From Halomonas qaidamensis (lineage in GTDB: Bacteria; Pseudomonadota; Gammaproteobacteria; Pseudomonadales; Halomonadaceae), in contig NZ_CP080627.1 in NCBI RefSeq assembly GCF_025917315.1, positions 2,852,001 through 2,916,000 on the forward strand: DNA of 64,000 nucleotides, in the 5' to 3' direction. The translations under genes were made by a program, and so were the position numbers. Below the pieces are notes generated by a model. It ran no database searches, was not told the DNA's origin, and saw nothing but the letters and a program-made list of their open reading frames with translations. Position 1 is the first letter of the stretch. Each line of letters opens with the position of its first letter. Positions 39,692-49,108 of this stretch are shown in pieces.

Positions 39692-40549
39692 TTAACGTAA
39701 TATCAGTACCGGAATTCGGCTGCCACGTAGCATCGCTGTTGTGGTGCTCCCCACCAGCAAGTGACGGATACGCGAATGGCCGTAAGCGCCCATCACTAGC
39801 AGGTCAATAGCATGCTCCTTCTCGTACGCTTGCAAAGCGTCGTCTACCTCACCGGAACGGATGGCTCCCTCGGCTTGGTGACCTGCATCGAGCAGCGTAC
39901 TCAACGCCCATTCAAGCTCACTGCGATGCTCTGCAGTGTCAGCACCCACAATTAGCACATGACATTCGGTACCCGCGAATAAAGGCGAGCGCGCCAGCAT
40001 CTCGACCCCTTTACGGGCAGTTTTGCTACCGTCAAACGCAATCAGTACCTTTTCCGGCTGCTTAAAGGCTTTAGGCACCATGAGAATTGGGCGGTGCATT
40101 TCACGCACCACGCGCTCAAGGTTAGAACCTAGGTGGCCGCTGGCATGGTGAGCCGTTTCGCCACGCTTGCCTACCACCAACAAACGTATGTCTTTCTCTA
40201 GCTCTACCAAGGTTTCAACCAGCGTGCCGTTAAGCTGGCGAACAATGGGATCAACGACTCCACCTTCTACTGCTCGTGCCTTGGCAGCTTCCAGCATAAG
40301 CTTGCCTTGCTGACGGTTTATCTTAGCGCGCTGCTCATCAAGCTCAGAAAGTTCTTTCATCAAGCGCTCGCGGGCACCAAACCGTAAGTTACCCGACAAA
40401 TTTTGTTCTTCTGGCACGTCAGAATGATTATCCACCACATGCACAAAACTAAGCGGCGCGTTTAATGCCAAGCTTGCCCAAGCGGCGTAATCGCATACGC
40501 TTTCTGCATATTGGGAGCCGTCAATCGCGGCGAGTACGTGTTCAGTCAT
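39692..40549 (-). CDS. Universal stress protein, tandem UspA domains (second copy)
   Basis: A 285-residue double UspA-domain protein, collinear with the one at 36863-37717 and sharing long identical stretches such as SGHLGSNLERVVREMHRP and MGAYGHSRIRHLLVGSTT. AAGGAG precedes the ATG. It is 19 bp downstream of the SulP transporter on the same strand, so it probably responds to or controls that transporter. Usp proteins next to transporters are known in halophiles (TeaD with the ectoine transporter TeaABC), but this copy is not in a tea locus. Confidence 0.93.
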   Translation of the reverse strand: MTEHVLAAIDGSQYAESVCDYAAWASLALNAPLSFVHVVDNHSDVPEEQNLSGNLRFGARERLMKELSELDEQRAKINRQQGKLMLEAAKARAVEGGVVDPIVRQLNGTLVETLVELEKDIRLLVVGKRGETAHHASGHLGSNLERVVREMHRPILMVPKAFKQPEKVLIAFDGSKTARKGVEMLARSPLFAGTECHVLIVGADTAEHRSELEWALSTLLDAGHQAEGAIRSGEVDDALQAYEKEHAIDLLVMGAYGHSRIRHLLVGSTTTAMLRGSRIPVLILR

Positions 40550-40568
40550 ATCGCTCTCCTTGCGGTAG

Positions 40569-42059
40569 TTAGTGGCCGCCCATTAGCTTTTCAACAGCTT
40601 CAGGGTCGTTGTGTACCGCGTAGCGATCTACCACGGTGGCACTGGCTTCGCTCAAGCCCACCAGCTCTACCTCGGTACCTTCACGGCGGAACTTAATCAC
40701 CACGCGATCCAGAGCTTGAACAGCGGTAATATCCCAGAAGTGGGCGCGGGAAAGGTTGATGGTGACCTTATCGATGCTCTCTTTAAAATCGAAGGCAGCA
40801 ATAAAACGCTCAGAAGAGGCAAAGAACACTTGGCCAACCACTTGGTATTCACGCTCTTTACCAGGCTCTACTTCTTTCGAGCCGATATACATGATATTGC
40901 CGACTTTGTTAGCAAAGAACATCGCCGCCAGCAACACACCGACAAACACACCAATCGCCAAGTTGTGCGTACCTACTGTGACGGCAACGGTAGCCACCAT
41001 CACAACGTTGGTGCTCATTGGGTGCTTTTTCAGGTCACGAATCGACTCCCAGCTAAAGGTGCCTATCGATACCATAATCATCACCGCTACCAACGCTGCC
41101 ATGGGAATCTGCGAGACCCAATCAGCAAGGAAGACCACCATCAACAACAGAACAACACCAGCGATGAGCGTTGAGAGCCGAGTCCTGCCACCGGATTTTA
41201 TGTTGATGACTGACTGACCAATCATTGCACAGCCTGCCATACCGCCCAGCAAACCCGATCCGATATTAGCGATACCCTGGCCTTTACACTCACGATTTTT
41301 ATCGCTGGGTGTATCCGTTAAGTCATCAACAATGGTGGCTGTCATCATAGATTCAAGAAGGCCCACCACCGCCAGCATGATGGCGTAGGGAAAGATAATC
41401 ATCAGTGTTTCTAAATTAAGTGGCACGTCAGGCCATAAAAACATTGGCAGTGTATCGGGCAATTCACCCATATCACCTACCGTGCGTATATCCATGCCAC
41501 TTACCATATACACCCCGGTAAGCACCACAATGCATACCAGGGGAGAAGGGATCGACTTTCCAATCGCAGGCAAGTACGGGAAGAGATAGATAATACCTAA
41601 GCCTGCTACCGTCATGGCATACACATGCCACGTTACATTGGTTAACTCAGGCAGTTGCGCCATGAAGATCAATATCGCTAGGGCATTCACGAATCCAGTG
41701 ACCACCGAACGGGACACAAAACGCATCAGCTCTGCAAGTTTTAAGTAGCCTGCGATAATCTGTAATACCCCAGTCAATAGCGTGGCCGCCAGTAGGTACT
41801 CAAGGCCATGTTCGCGCACTAAAGTAACCATCAGCAGCGCCATGGCGCCGGTAGCTGCTGAAATCATACCTGGACGACCACCGGTAAAGGCAATCACTAC
41901 TGCGATACAAAATGAGGCGTAAAGTCCTACTTTTGGATCAACACCCGCAATTATCGAAAATGCAATGGCTTCAGGAATCAGCGCAAGCGCCACGACTATT
42001 CCCGCAAGGGTGTCGCCCTTGAGGTTAGAGAGCCAAGATTGTTTAAACTTTTCGTACAT
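40569..42059 (-). CDS. SulP family anion transporter with STAS domain
   Basis: A 496-residue inner-membrane transporter of the SLC26/SulP family, about 12-14 spans (residues 15-385), then a cytoplasmic STAS domain (about 395-490, [19 protein letters not shown]). The family carries sulfate, bicarbonate or other anions; the substrate here is not readable. [16 protein letters not shown] and the [16 protein letters not shown] loop are typical. It is transcribed with the downstream usp gene. Confidence 0.93.
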   Translation of the reverse strand: MYEKFKQSWLSNLKGDTLAGIVVALALIPEAIAFSIIAGVDPKVGLYASFCIAVVIAFTGGRPGMISAATGAMALLMVTLVREHGLEYLLAATLLTGVLQIIAGYLKLAELMRFVSRSVVTGFVNALAILIFMAQLPELTNVTWHVYAMTVAGLGIIYLFPYLPAIGKSIPSPLVCIVVLTGVYMVSGMDIRTVGDMGELPDTLPMFLWPDVPLNLETLMIIFPYAIMLAVVGLLESMMTATIVDDLTDTPSDKNRECKGQGIANIGSGLLGGMAGCAMIGQSVINIKSGGRTRLSTLIAGVVLLLMVVFLADWVSQIPMAALVAVMIMVSIGTFSWESIRDLKKHPMSTNVVMVATVAVTVGTHNLAIGVFVGVLLAAMFFANKVGNIMYIGSKEVEPGKEREYQVVGQVFFASSERFIAAFDFKESIDKVTINLSRAHFWDITAVQALDRVVIKFRREGTEVELVGLSEASATVVDRYAVHNDPEAVEKLMGGH

Positions 42060-42600
42060 GCGAAGGGTCCACGGTTATGGGTTTATGACTAGCCAAAAGC
42101 AGGCAGACAACGCCGCCAAACATTGGCACGCTGAGGATGTAGCACTTTTTATTGTGAAGATAAGCTGGCGTTTGATACTGAAAAAGTCACGTACTGCATG
42201 AAAGGAGCACGGCTAATTTTAAGTACCACAAAGCAATGACAGCGCTATGAATGCGCAGCCATTACCTTAAGAAAGGCAGGAAGCTAGGGCGGAGTCATCA
42301 GCCCAGAAAAGATGTGGGTAAATGCAGTCATTAGTAACATTCTGTACGGTTGCAATAAGCAAGGTGCGACAAGGCGCAGCATTCTAACAGCATCATAGCC
42401 GCATTGCATCTCACGTTATTCTCAGTAGCCCACGTTCTGACACACGCGGATGCGCCGTCACCGCTACTTAGGCAGGGTGACCTATCACGTGATTGTGGCG
42501 TACCATTGCGCCACCAGAAACGATGACAATTGCCAACGTTTTGTGTTGAAGCGGCACATATATGCACGTGCCGAATATGCCCGCCAAAGAGGAGAAATAG
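42060..42600. other. Gene-free interval between the SulP transporter and isocitrate dehydrogenase
   Basis: About 540 bp with no convincing open reading frame on either strand; the short frames present have no ribosome sites or recognisable products. It must hold the divergent promoters of the SulP and idh genes. I saw no riboswitch, tRNA or clear terminator. Confidence 0.6.
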
Positions 42601-43617
42601 ATGATGAGCCAGTCAATTGCGGTGATTAAAGGCGACGGTATCGGCCCCGAAATTATGGATGCAACCCTGCGCGTGCTTGATGCGCTGGAGTGCGGCCTGA
42701 ATTATGAGTTTATCGATGCTGGCTTGGCGGCGCTTGAAAAGCACGGAACGCTGATTCCTCAAGAATCGCTTGATACCATCGAGAAGTACGGTATTGCCCT
42801 GAAAGGCCCGCTGACCACCCCCATTGGCAAAGGTTTCTCCTCCATCAACGTGCAGCTGCGTCGTCACTTTGACTTGTACGCCAACGTGCGCCCAGCGATT
42901 AGCTTCCCCGGTACGCGTTCGCGTTACAACGATATCGATATGATTACAGTGCGGGAAAACACCGAAGGTGCTTACCTCTCTGATGGCCAAGAGATGATTG
43001 ACGATGGCAACACCGGCATCTCAGTTATCAAAGTGACTCGCCAGGGTTCCGAACGTATTGTGCGCTATGCGTTTGAACTAGCAAAAAATAACGGTCGTAA
43101 GAAAGTCACCGCTGTACATAAAGCTAACATCATTAAAACCAGCTCTGGACTATTTTTGGATGTCGCGCGGGAAGTCGCCAAAGAGTATCCAGAAATCGAA
43201 TTCCAGGAAATGATTGTGGATAACGCCTGCATGCAGCTGGTGATGAACCCCCACCAGTTTGATGTGGTTGTCACTACCAACTTGTTTGGCGATATTCTTT
43301 CCGACCTCTGTGCAGGGCTAGTTGGCGGGTTAGGTCTGGCACCCGGAGCTAACATCGGCGAAAAAGCCGCTATTTTTGAAGCAGTTCACGGCTCGGCACC
43401 GGATATTGCCGGACAAAAAATCGCCAACCCTTGCGCCCTACTGCTAGCAGCGGCCCAAATGCTCGACCACTTGGGCATGAACGAAAAAGGCGACGCTATT
43501 CGTCACGGAATTCGCGCGGTGCTGGAAACACGCCGCGATATGGTGACACCCGATATGGGCGGTACTGGCACCACCGATACCTTTGCCCAGGCGCTGGTTG
43601 AACAAGTAGCTGCCTAA
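42601..43617 (+). CDS. Isocitrate dehydrogenase, NAD-type (IDH/IPMDH family)
   Basis: A 338-residue beta-decarboxylating dehydrogenase, oxidising isocitrate to 2-oxoglutarate. It has KGDGIGPEIMDAT, the substrate-binding stretch SINVQLRRHFDLYANVRP, the metal aspartates in TTNLFGDILSDL and the cofactor loop VHGSAPDIAGQKIANP. The size and loop resemble NAD-dependent, mitochondrial-type subunits rather than the 416-residue NADP-dependent Icd. Isopropylmalate or homoisocitrate dehydrogenase is less likely because the RRHFDLYANVRP segment is IDH-like. AGGAG lies 6 bases before the first ATG; the second ATG is also possible. Confidence 0.88.
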   Translation: MMSQSIAVIKGDGIGPEIMDATLRVLDALECGLNYEFIDAGLAALEKHGTLIPQESLDTIEKYGIALKGPLTTPIGKGFSSINVQLRRHFDLYANVRPAISFPGTRSRYNDIDMITVRENTEGAYLSDGQEMIDDGNTGISVIKVTRQGSERIVRYAFELAKNNGRKKVTAVHKANIIKTSSGLFLDVAREVAKEYPEIEFQEMIVDNACMQLVMNPHQFDVVVTTNLFGDILSDLCAGLVGGLGLAPGANIGEKAAIFEAVHGSAPDIAGQKIANPCALLLAAAQMLDHLGMNEKGDAIRHGIRAVLETRRDMVTPDMGGTGTTDTFAQALVEQVAA

Positions 43618-43660
43618 TTCCCTCCTGCTCATTTCCTCTCAGTCAACACTATAGAGCCCT

Positions 43661-43694
43661 ATCCATCATCGCAGCATTCGCCGCGGTGATGGAT
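43661..43694 (+). terminator. Possible terminator hairpin after isocitrate dehydrogenase
   Basis: ATCCATCA and TGATGGAT pair over 8 bp, with further G-C pairs inward, 43 bp after the stop. The following T-run is weak (ACTTTA), so termination is uncertain. Confidence 0.45.
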
Positions 43695-43860
43695 ACTTTA
43701 GCCTGCCTCTCTCATCTTTCACCCTAAATAGTTACACAGCCTTCCTTTTTATCGACTCAAATCGCTATACAAAACCATTACAAAAAAGTGCCTTTTATTA
43801 ATCCTTGGTTTATTATTCATTTATTAACAGATGACAATAGGCTGGCTTAAGGGACTAATA

Positions 43861-45129
43861 ATGCTCGAATATCTCACTTCTAACGCCTTACGTAGCGCTC
43901 TTTCTCACCATACCGCCTGTATCTATTTTTCATCTGAAGGCATTATCCAAGAAGCTAGTGAGCCATTTCTAACCATGATGGGCTACTCTCTATCTGACAT
44001 TAAAGGTAAACACCATCGTATTTTTTGTTTGCCTGAGGAAACATCTACTCATCAATATATGGCGTTTTGGACATCCTTGGCAGCTGGCGAAAGCCAACAG
44101 GGCCGCTTTCGGCGCGTGAACGCACTCGGCGAAGAAGTTTGGCTTGAAGCGACTTATGTACCGATTAAGAACCGTCGCGGTAAGGTTGTAAAGATTTTCA
44201 AAGTCGCCAACGACGTTACTCAAAAGCACCAAAACGCCGCCGGTGAACGCTCCATCCTTCAAGCTCTAAATCACTCAATGGCAGTGATTGAGTTCACAAC
44301 TGACGGCTATATCTTGGATGCCAATACCAATTTTGAACATGCAATGGGATATCCACTGCACACTCTTCGCGGCGAGCATCACCGCATGTTTTGCGATGAT
44401 AGCTTTTATCGTGAACATCCCGATTTTTGGAAGTGTTTAAGCGAAGGAGAGTACAAACAAGGTAAGTTTTTGCGCCATAACGCGAAGGGCGACACCGTGT
44501 GGCTGGAAGCAACTTATAATCCAATCTTTGATGAGGAAGGTAACGTCGTTAAAGTAGTTAAATTCGCCACCGATATTACTCAAGCAATGTTGGTATCTGA
44601 GGCGGCTAAAGCCACGGTCAGCAGTGCCCAAACATCCTCTAGCCAAACCGAACGGATTGCTCAAGATGGATTGACGCATTTACAAACCGTGCTTTCCGAA
44701 TCACAACATGCCGCTCATGCACTTAATGAAGCACAACAGCTTATCAATGCGCTCAATAAACAGGCCGAGCAAATTAATAGCATTACCGCATCCATCGCGA
44801 AAATTGCCAGCCAAACAAATTTGCTTTCGTTAAATGCAGCAGTAGAGGCAGCAAGAGCAGGCGAACAAGGGCGAGGATTTGCGGTTGTGGCGAATGAAGT
44901 GCGTCAGTTAGCAAAAGGTTCCAGCGAAGCGGTTAGTGAGATCACTCGGATACTTAAAGAGAATAACGCACTGGTAGCTCGCACTACTCAAGCAATGCAG
45001 CAAGTCGTCCAGCAAGGCAAAACCAGCCAGACTAGCATTAAAGAAATAGAGTCTATTGTCAGTGAGATCTTGCAAGGCGCAAAAAGCGTTTCACACTCTA
45101 TCGAGCAACTTTCTTTAGATCCAATGTAA
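43861..45129 (+). CDS. BdlA-like PAS-PAS-methyl-accepting chemotaxis protein
   Basis: A cytoplasmic receptor of 422 residues with two PAS domains (about 12-125 and 130-250) and an MCP signalling domain without HAMP or membrane spans. The PAS domains are near repeats: [16 protein letters not shown] and [18 protein letters not shown]. The MCP tip [20 protein letters not shown] is intact. Organisation and length match BdlA of Pseudomonas aeruginosa (417 residues), which links c-di-GMP and biofilm dispersal. The ATG at 43861 with AAGGGA upstream is preferred to that at 43831. A redox or haem/FAD ligand cannot be read from sequence. Confidence 0.9.
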   Translation: MLEYLTSNALRSALSHHTACIYFSSEGIIQEASEPFLTMMGYSLSDIKGKHHRIFCLPEETSTHQYMAFWTSLAAGESQQGRFRRVNALGEEVWLEATYVPIKNRRGKVVKIFKVANDVTQKHQNAAGERSILQALNHSMAVIEFTTDGYILDANTNFEHAMGYPLHTLRGEHHRMFCDDSFYREHPDFWKCLSEGEYKQGKFLRHNAKGDTVWLEATYNPIFDEEGNVVKVVKFATDITQAMLVSEAAKATVSSAQTSSSQTERIAQDGLTHLQTVLSESQHAAHALNEAQQLINALNKQAEQINSITASIAKIASQTNLLSLNAAVEAARAGEQGRGFAVVANEVRQLAKGSSEAVSEITRILKENNALVARTTQAMQQVVQQGKTSQTSIKEIESIVSEILQGAKSVSHSIEQLSLDPM

Positions 45130-45146
45130 GCCAAGCTTGTCCATAA

Positions 45147-45188
45147 GTTTCCCCGCCAGCGCGGCTAAAAAGCAGCTAGCGGGGAAAC
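45147..45188. terminator. Inverted repeat between the convergent receptor and peroxiredoxin genes
   Basis: A perfect 10-bp inverted repeat GTTTCCCCGC/GCGGGGAAAC with a 22-nt loop lies between the two stops. It lacks a good T-run on either strand, so it may be a weak bidirectional terminator or an mRNA-end stabiliser. Confidence 0.55.
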
Positions 45189-45209
45189 ACGCGCTAATAA
45201 GCTAATATG

Positions 45210-45860
45210 TTAGCGTAACTTCGTTTTACGCAGGTACGGCAGAACGGCGTCGAATTCACCAAACTTCTGCTTGGCATCTTCATCGGACACGCTTGGCGGA
45301 ATAATAACGTCTTGACCCACTGTCCAGTCAGCGGGCGTTGCAACGCCATGTTTTGCCGTGGCTTGCAGAGCATCTAGCGCGCGCAGGATTTCTGCGAAAT
45401 TACGGCCTACCGTCATGGGGTAAGTCATCGATAGCTTCAACTGCTTATCCGGCCCGATAATGAACACCGAGCGAACAGTAGCGCTATCAGCCGGGGTGCG
45501 GCCATCTGGCAGATAAGCATCTTCTGGCAGCATATCGAACAGTTTGGAAACCTTTAAGCCTTCATCGGCAATAATGGGGAAGCCAACCGTATTGCCGCAA
45601 ACTTGCTCGATATCGCTTGCCCAGCGTTTGTGATCTTCAACGCCATCCACAGAGACACCAATGACTTTGGTGCCCCGTTTTTCCCATTCGGGGGCCAGTG
45701 TTGCCACTGCACCGAATTCTGTGGTGCAGACCGGCGTGAAATCTTTAGGGTGAGAAAAGAGGATCGCCCAGCTATCGCCGATCCAGTCGTGAAAACGAAT
45801 CGGACCTTGGCTAGTTTCTGCTTCGAAATCAGGCACTACCGCATTGATACGTAATGACAT
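45210..45860 (-). CDS. Peroxiredoxin, 1-Cys (Prx6) type
   Basis: Thiol peroxidase of 216 residues reducing hydrogen and organic peroxides. The peroxidatic cysteine is Cys45 in FTPVCTTEFG, and the C-terminal extension (PADWTVGQDVIIPP, VLPYLRKTKLR) is typical of the AhpC/Prx6 group. There is no second conserved resolving cysteine near the C-terminus. TAAGGAGG precedes the ATG, and a 22-bp imperfect palindrome lies just upstream of that site. It is convergent with the receptor gene. Confidence 0.94.
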   Translation of the reverse strand: MSLRINAVVPDFEAETSQGPIRFHDWIGDSWAILFSHPKDFTPVCTTEFGAVATLAPEWEKRGTKVIGVSVDGVEDHKRWASDIEQVCGNTVGFPIIADEGLKVSKLFDMLPEDAYLPDGRTPADSATVRSVFIIGPDKQLKLSMTYPMTVGRNFAEILRALDALQATAKHGVATPADWTVGQDVIIPPSVSDEDAKQKFGEFDAVLPYLRKTKLR

Positions 45861-45871
45861 CGTTCCTCCTT

Positions 45872-45893
45872 ATTAGGGTCAAGTGACCTTAAT
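45872..45893 (-). promoter_or_regulatory. 22-bp imperfect palindrome upstream of the peroxiredoxin gene
   Basis: The arms ATTA-G-GGTCA and TGACC-T-TAAT, spaced by AG, match at nine of ten positions. The element is centred 22 bp before the start codon, so it could be an operator overlapping the transcription start or a hairpin in the leader RNA. I do not recognise the consensus of a named regulator. Confidence 0.5.
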
Positions 45894-45962
45894 ACCTTAT
45901 ATGACTTTCAACACCTTCACTATAGAACGTTTCGCGCTATAGCAATGAAGTATTCGCTGTGG

Positions 45963-47000
45963 TCAATCAAGCGGTTTGTCGTCTTTCTCTTCCCGCTTAA
46001 TGCGTTTTACCCAGCGCTGTTTTGCATAATGGCGCAAGTTCGCCACACTATCGGTTTCATCGACAATATCTTGTCCTAATATCGTCTCAATAATGTCTTC
46101 CAGTGTAATAAGACCCACAAAAGTGCCGTGTTCATCATAGACCACCCGCATGTGTAAATGGTCCTTCAACATTGATGTAAACACCTGCTCGACATTGTTC
46201 GATACGTCGACACTACCAATCGGATGCATCAGCTCGCGCATGGTTTTGGCGTCATCAGCGTGATACATATCGGCCTTATGCACATAACCAAATGCCTGCT
46301 CGCCGTTATCCATTACAGGAAAACGGGTGAATGGCATTTTGCCATACTGCTCGTCAAACTCCTTAACCGTCATGTTAGGCAATACCGTTTCACAGACAGT
46401 ACGGGGCGTCATCGCTTTATTGACCGCAATTTCATGCAAATTCAGCATGTTAATAATAGTGCGCGATTCGTCCGCATCTAATACTTTCTCTTCCAAACCT
46501 ACCCGCGCCAGCACTTTAATTTCATCGCGCAAGTCAACATCATGCTCTGACTTTCCTAAACGGCGCGTAATCTGTTCGGACATCCAGATAAACGGCAGCA
46601 ACCCAATGATCATTGGGTTCAGTAACCGTGGTAACACGGGTGATAAGCCTCGCCAATAGGTAGCACCAATCGTTTTGGGTATGATTTCGGAAAGAATTAA
46701 AATCAGCATGGTCATAACGGCAGACACAATGGCAATAGATGCTTCGCCAAACACGACCGCAGCCTGCGCCCCTACTGCCGTTGCACCGACAGTATGCGCA
46801 ATGGTGTTAAGGGTTAAGATCGCGGCCAACGGCCGATCAATATTGGTTTTTAGCTTCGTCAGCGCCGCATGAAGCTTGGGATTATCTTCTTTTTGCTTGG
46901 CAATATAGCTTGGCGTAATAGACAGCAGCGCTGCTTCAAGGATAGAGCACAGAAAGGAGAACGCGATTGAAAGAGTAGCAATCGTGATGAGAAGGAACAT
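45963..47000 (-). CDS. DUF21/CBS (CNNM/CorC-like) membrane protein
   Basis: A 345-residue protein with an N-terminal DUF21 membrane domain (about 1-150, three to four spans, FLCSILEAALLSITPSYIA and SEIIPKTIGATYWRGL) and a cytoplasmic CBS pair (about 195-325, ending LITLEDIIETILGQDIVDE). It lacks the C-terminal CorC_HlyC transporter-associated domain of longer relatives. The family is linked to Mg/Co export or regulation of ion balance; the role here is inferred. Confidence 0.9.
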   Translation of the reverse strand: MFLLITIATLSIAFSFLCSILEAALLSITPSYIAKQKEDNPKLHAALTKLKTNIDRPLAAILTLNTIAHTVGATAVGAQAAVVFGEASIAIVSAVMTMLILILSEIIPKTIGATYWRGLSPVLPRLLNPMIIGLLPFIWMSEQITRRLGKSEHDVDLRDEIKVLARVGLEEKVLDADESRTIINMLNLHEIAVNKAMTPRTVCETVLPNMTVKEFDEQYGKMPFTRFPVMDNGEQAFGYVHKADMYHADDAKTMRELMHPIGSVDVSNNVEQVFTSMLKDHLHMRVVYDEHGTFVGLITLEDIIETILGQDIVDETDSVANLRHYAKQRWVKRIKREEKDDKPLD

Positions 47001-47117
47001 GGGAGCTCATAGTGATGGATGATGCGTCGTATATAAGGCCATGAATGCTTGGTGTCAATGTGTAAACACATCTTTATTTTCAGACAGCCTGCTAACATCA
47101 TTTCTCGTGAGCATTTC

Positions 47118-48002
47118 TCACCACTGCCACTCGCTTCTCGCCACCGCATCGTGGGCATGCAAACTTTCTGCGTGAACTACTTTTAGCTGGTACCCAGAAA
47201 TATCAGCCATCTTTCTAAGTGCAGCATCCAGACGTTTGGCTGCATCTTCACAGAACATAAGATTCTGGCCATTGGCGAGGGCAAATGCCTGCTCATCGAT
47301 ACGTTTAACGGCTGTCTGTAACGCTGTCCCTAGAGCACTCTCAATACGCTCAATAAGTTCGGCAAGCGGTATGCCATCGTTTCCTGCCAGCCGTATGGAA
47401 CAGTGGGCGACGCTGCGCTGGCTATGCGGCGTCGCGAGAACACCCTCTTCACTTCCCAACCACGCAAGTACGGCCTGTTTGGTTAACGGTATCTCTTCAA
47501 AATCTTCCGCAAACGCTTGCTGAATTAGCTGCCGCGCTAATGCAGCGGAACAGGGGCATGTTGAGGAGTAACCAACGGCTACGTCTAACTCTACCTTGAA
47601 ACCTGATGGTGTGAGCTGGCTGCGCAGTGTAAACGGATAGCCTTTCCAACCTGACAAAGGGCTGATGAGCGCGTCACGTTTAAGTAATACCTCCCCACTG
47701 AACGTTAGGTAAGCGTTTTCTGATAATGCTTGGTGACTCTCTAAAAAGGCCGCAAGAACACGATGAAGTAACGTAGGCGTTAGTGGCTGGTGTTCTAATG
47801 CATCCAATGCGGTATACAGCCGTGACATGTGGATACCACGAGCACAGGTTTCCTCAAGGCTAACACCAGCTGACACATTGGCGTTCACTTGGCTCCCCGC
47901 CAGCTGTACTGGCAACGCAATGCCTTCCATACCAACCCAGGAAAGCGTGCCCGGCAAACGTGAAGGTTGTTGGGCAATATCGGGTAACGTAAAAGCCATC
48001 AT
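47118..48002 (-). CDS. folE2: GTP cyclohydrolase FolE2 (type IB, zinc-independent)
   Basis: Converts GTP to dihydroneopterin triphosphate, the first step of folate synthesis, using other metals instead of the zinc needed by FolE. The 294-residue protein has the conserved active-site cysteine region GYSSTCPCSAALA, a late HNPCH-free C-terminal fold, and TFSGEVLLKRDALISPLSG. It overlaps the COG0523 GTPase gene upstream by 4 bp and belongs to a predicted Zur-controlled operon with the DksA paralogue. Confidence 0.94.
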   Translation of the reverse strand: MMAFTLPDIAQQPSRLPGTLSWVGMEGIALPVQLAGSQVNANVSAGVSLEETCARGIHMSRLYTALDALEHQPLTPTLLHRVLAAFLESHQALSENAYLTFSGEVLLKRDALISPLSGWKGYPFTLRSQLTPSGFKVELDVAVGYSSTCPCSAALARQLIQQAFAEDFEEIPLTKQAVLAWLGSEEGVLATPHSQRSVAHCSIRLAGNDGIPLAELIERIESALGTALQTAVKRIDEQAFALANGQNLMFCEDAAKRLDAALRKMADISGYQLKVVHAESLHAHDAVARSEWQW

Positions 48003-49108
48003 TGCATTGCCTCGTTAGTTGATGAGTTAAAGGGTGTGAAAAAACGATAAAGCTGCGCCACAGTGGCAGGCGCGACATTTTGAGTAATGAAGACAAACCG
48101 AGAAATGCGGTCATTAACACACTGCATCGGCAGGGGCGTCGGCGGATGGAAAATGTGCTGGACGCCGTGCAGCGCGAGCGGCTCATCACGATCGGTAAGG
48201 TGTACAATCGCTTTGATACGTAGCATTTTTGCACCCATCAACGACATCAATAGATCCAGCCAATTTTCCAAAGCGTCCGGGGTAATTAGCGCCTCCACAC
48301 AAAAACAAAACGCATTGATATTTTCACCATGGCGAGTCAGCGTTGGCTGGCTAGTGGGCTGTACAAATGCAGCACTATTGTCCCCATGACGACTCCTCTC
48401 GTGATTGACATCTTCAGCATGGATAACGCTGTAACGTGCCGACTTAAGCCACTGGTCTACCTGGTAACGTTGAGAATCCCGACGAAAGAGCCCTGCGCCT
48501 ACCAATAACTTGGGTGAAAGGTTACCGTTCACCACCTGCCACTGCTCTGCTGCCGGGTTAATGGACGCCAGTTGGTTAGCCAGTGGTGCTAGGCGGCCTT
48601 CGTCAACTAAGTCAGTTTTGGTGATGAGTAATCGGTCAGCTATCGCTATCTGGCGCTGTGACTCACGATGCGCTTGCAACGTTGCCTCACCGTTCGCAGC
48701 ATCGACACAGCACACCACGCTATCCAACTGAAAACGGTGAGCAAGCCAGTGATCGGTCATTAACAGCTGTAAAATGGGTGCGGGATCGGCAAGTCCTGTG
48801 GTTTCAATAACAACACGGGAAGGTGCTGGTTTACCTGCGGCCAACAGCGAATCAATAGCCTGCTGTAGTGTGCGGCTCAAGTCTCCTCTCAATGTGCAAC
48901 ACAAACAGCCACTGCTCATCTCCACCACTGCTTGCTCATCGCTTTGCGTAATCAACTGATGATCAAGACCAATATCACCAAACTCATTAATCACGATCAG
49001 CGTGTTTTGCATTGACGCTTGGTGTACCCAGCGATTAAGTAATGTTGTCTTACCGCTCCCTAAAAAGCCGGTCAGTACATTAACTGGTGTCAGCATGGAG
49101 AATTGCAT
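47999..49108 (-). CDS. COG0523 (CobW/ZigA-type) GTPase, predicted zinc metallochaperone
   Basis: A 369-residue G3E-family P-loop GTPase. Walker A GFLGSGKTTLLN, the CxCC metal motif in GCLCCTLRGD, the ETTGLADPAP switch and a C-terminal CobW_C domain (GVQHIFHPP) are visible; a His-rich stretch is absent. Members in Zur regulons (ZigA, YeiR, ZNG1) deliver zinc to client enzymes during limitation, and that role is inferred from the operon. The ATG at 49108 overlaps the dksA2 stop; GTG at 49111 is an alternative. Confidence 0.91.
   Translation of the reverse strand: MQFSMLTPVNVLTGFLGSGKTTLLNRWVHQASMQNTLIVINEFGDIGLDHQLITQSDEQAVVEMSSGCLCCTLRGDLSRTLQQAIDSLLAAGKPAPSRVVIETTGLADPAPILQLLMTDHWLAHRFQLDSVVCCVDAANGEATLQAHRESQRQIAIADRLLITKTDLVDEGRLAPLANQLASINPAAEQWQVVNGNLSPKLLVGAGLFRRDSQRYQVDQWLKSARYSVIHAEDVNHERSRHGDNSAAFVQPTSQPTLTRHGENINAFCFCVEALITPDALENWLDLLMSLMGAKMLRIKAIVHLTDRDEPLALHGVQHIFHPPTPLPMQCVNDRISRFVFITQNVAPATVAQLYRFFTPFNSSTNEAMQ

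Noticed and set aside
40611..41174. A 187-codon plus-strand open frame opposite the SulP gene
   Set aside because: SulP is a full-length, motif-complete gene on the minus strand; the opposing frame has no recognisable product and looks like a shadow.
42331..42567. A 78-codon minus-strand frame in the gene-free interval
   Set aside because: There is no Shine-Dalgarno site, composition is unlike neighbours and no domain is recognised.
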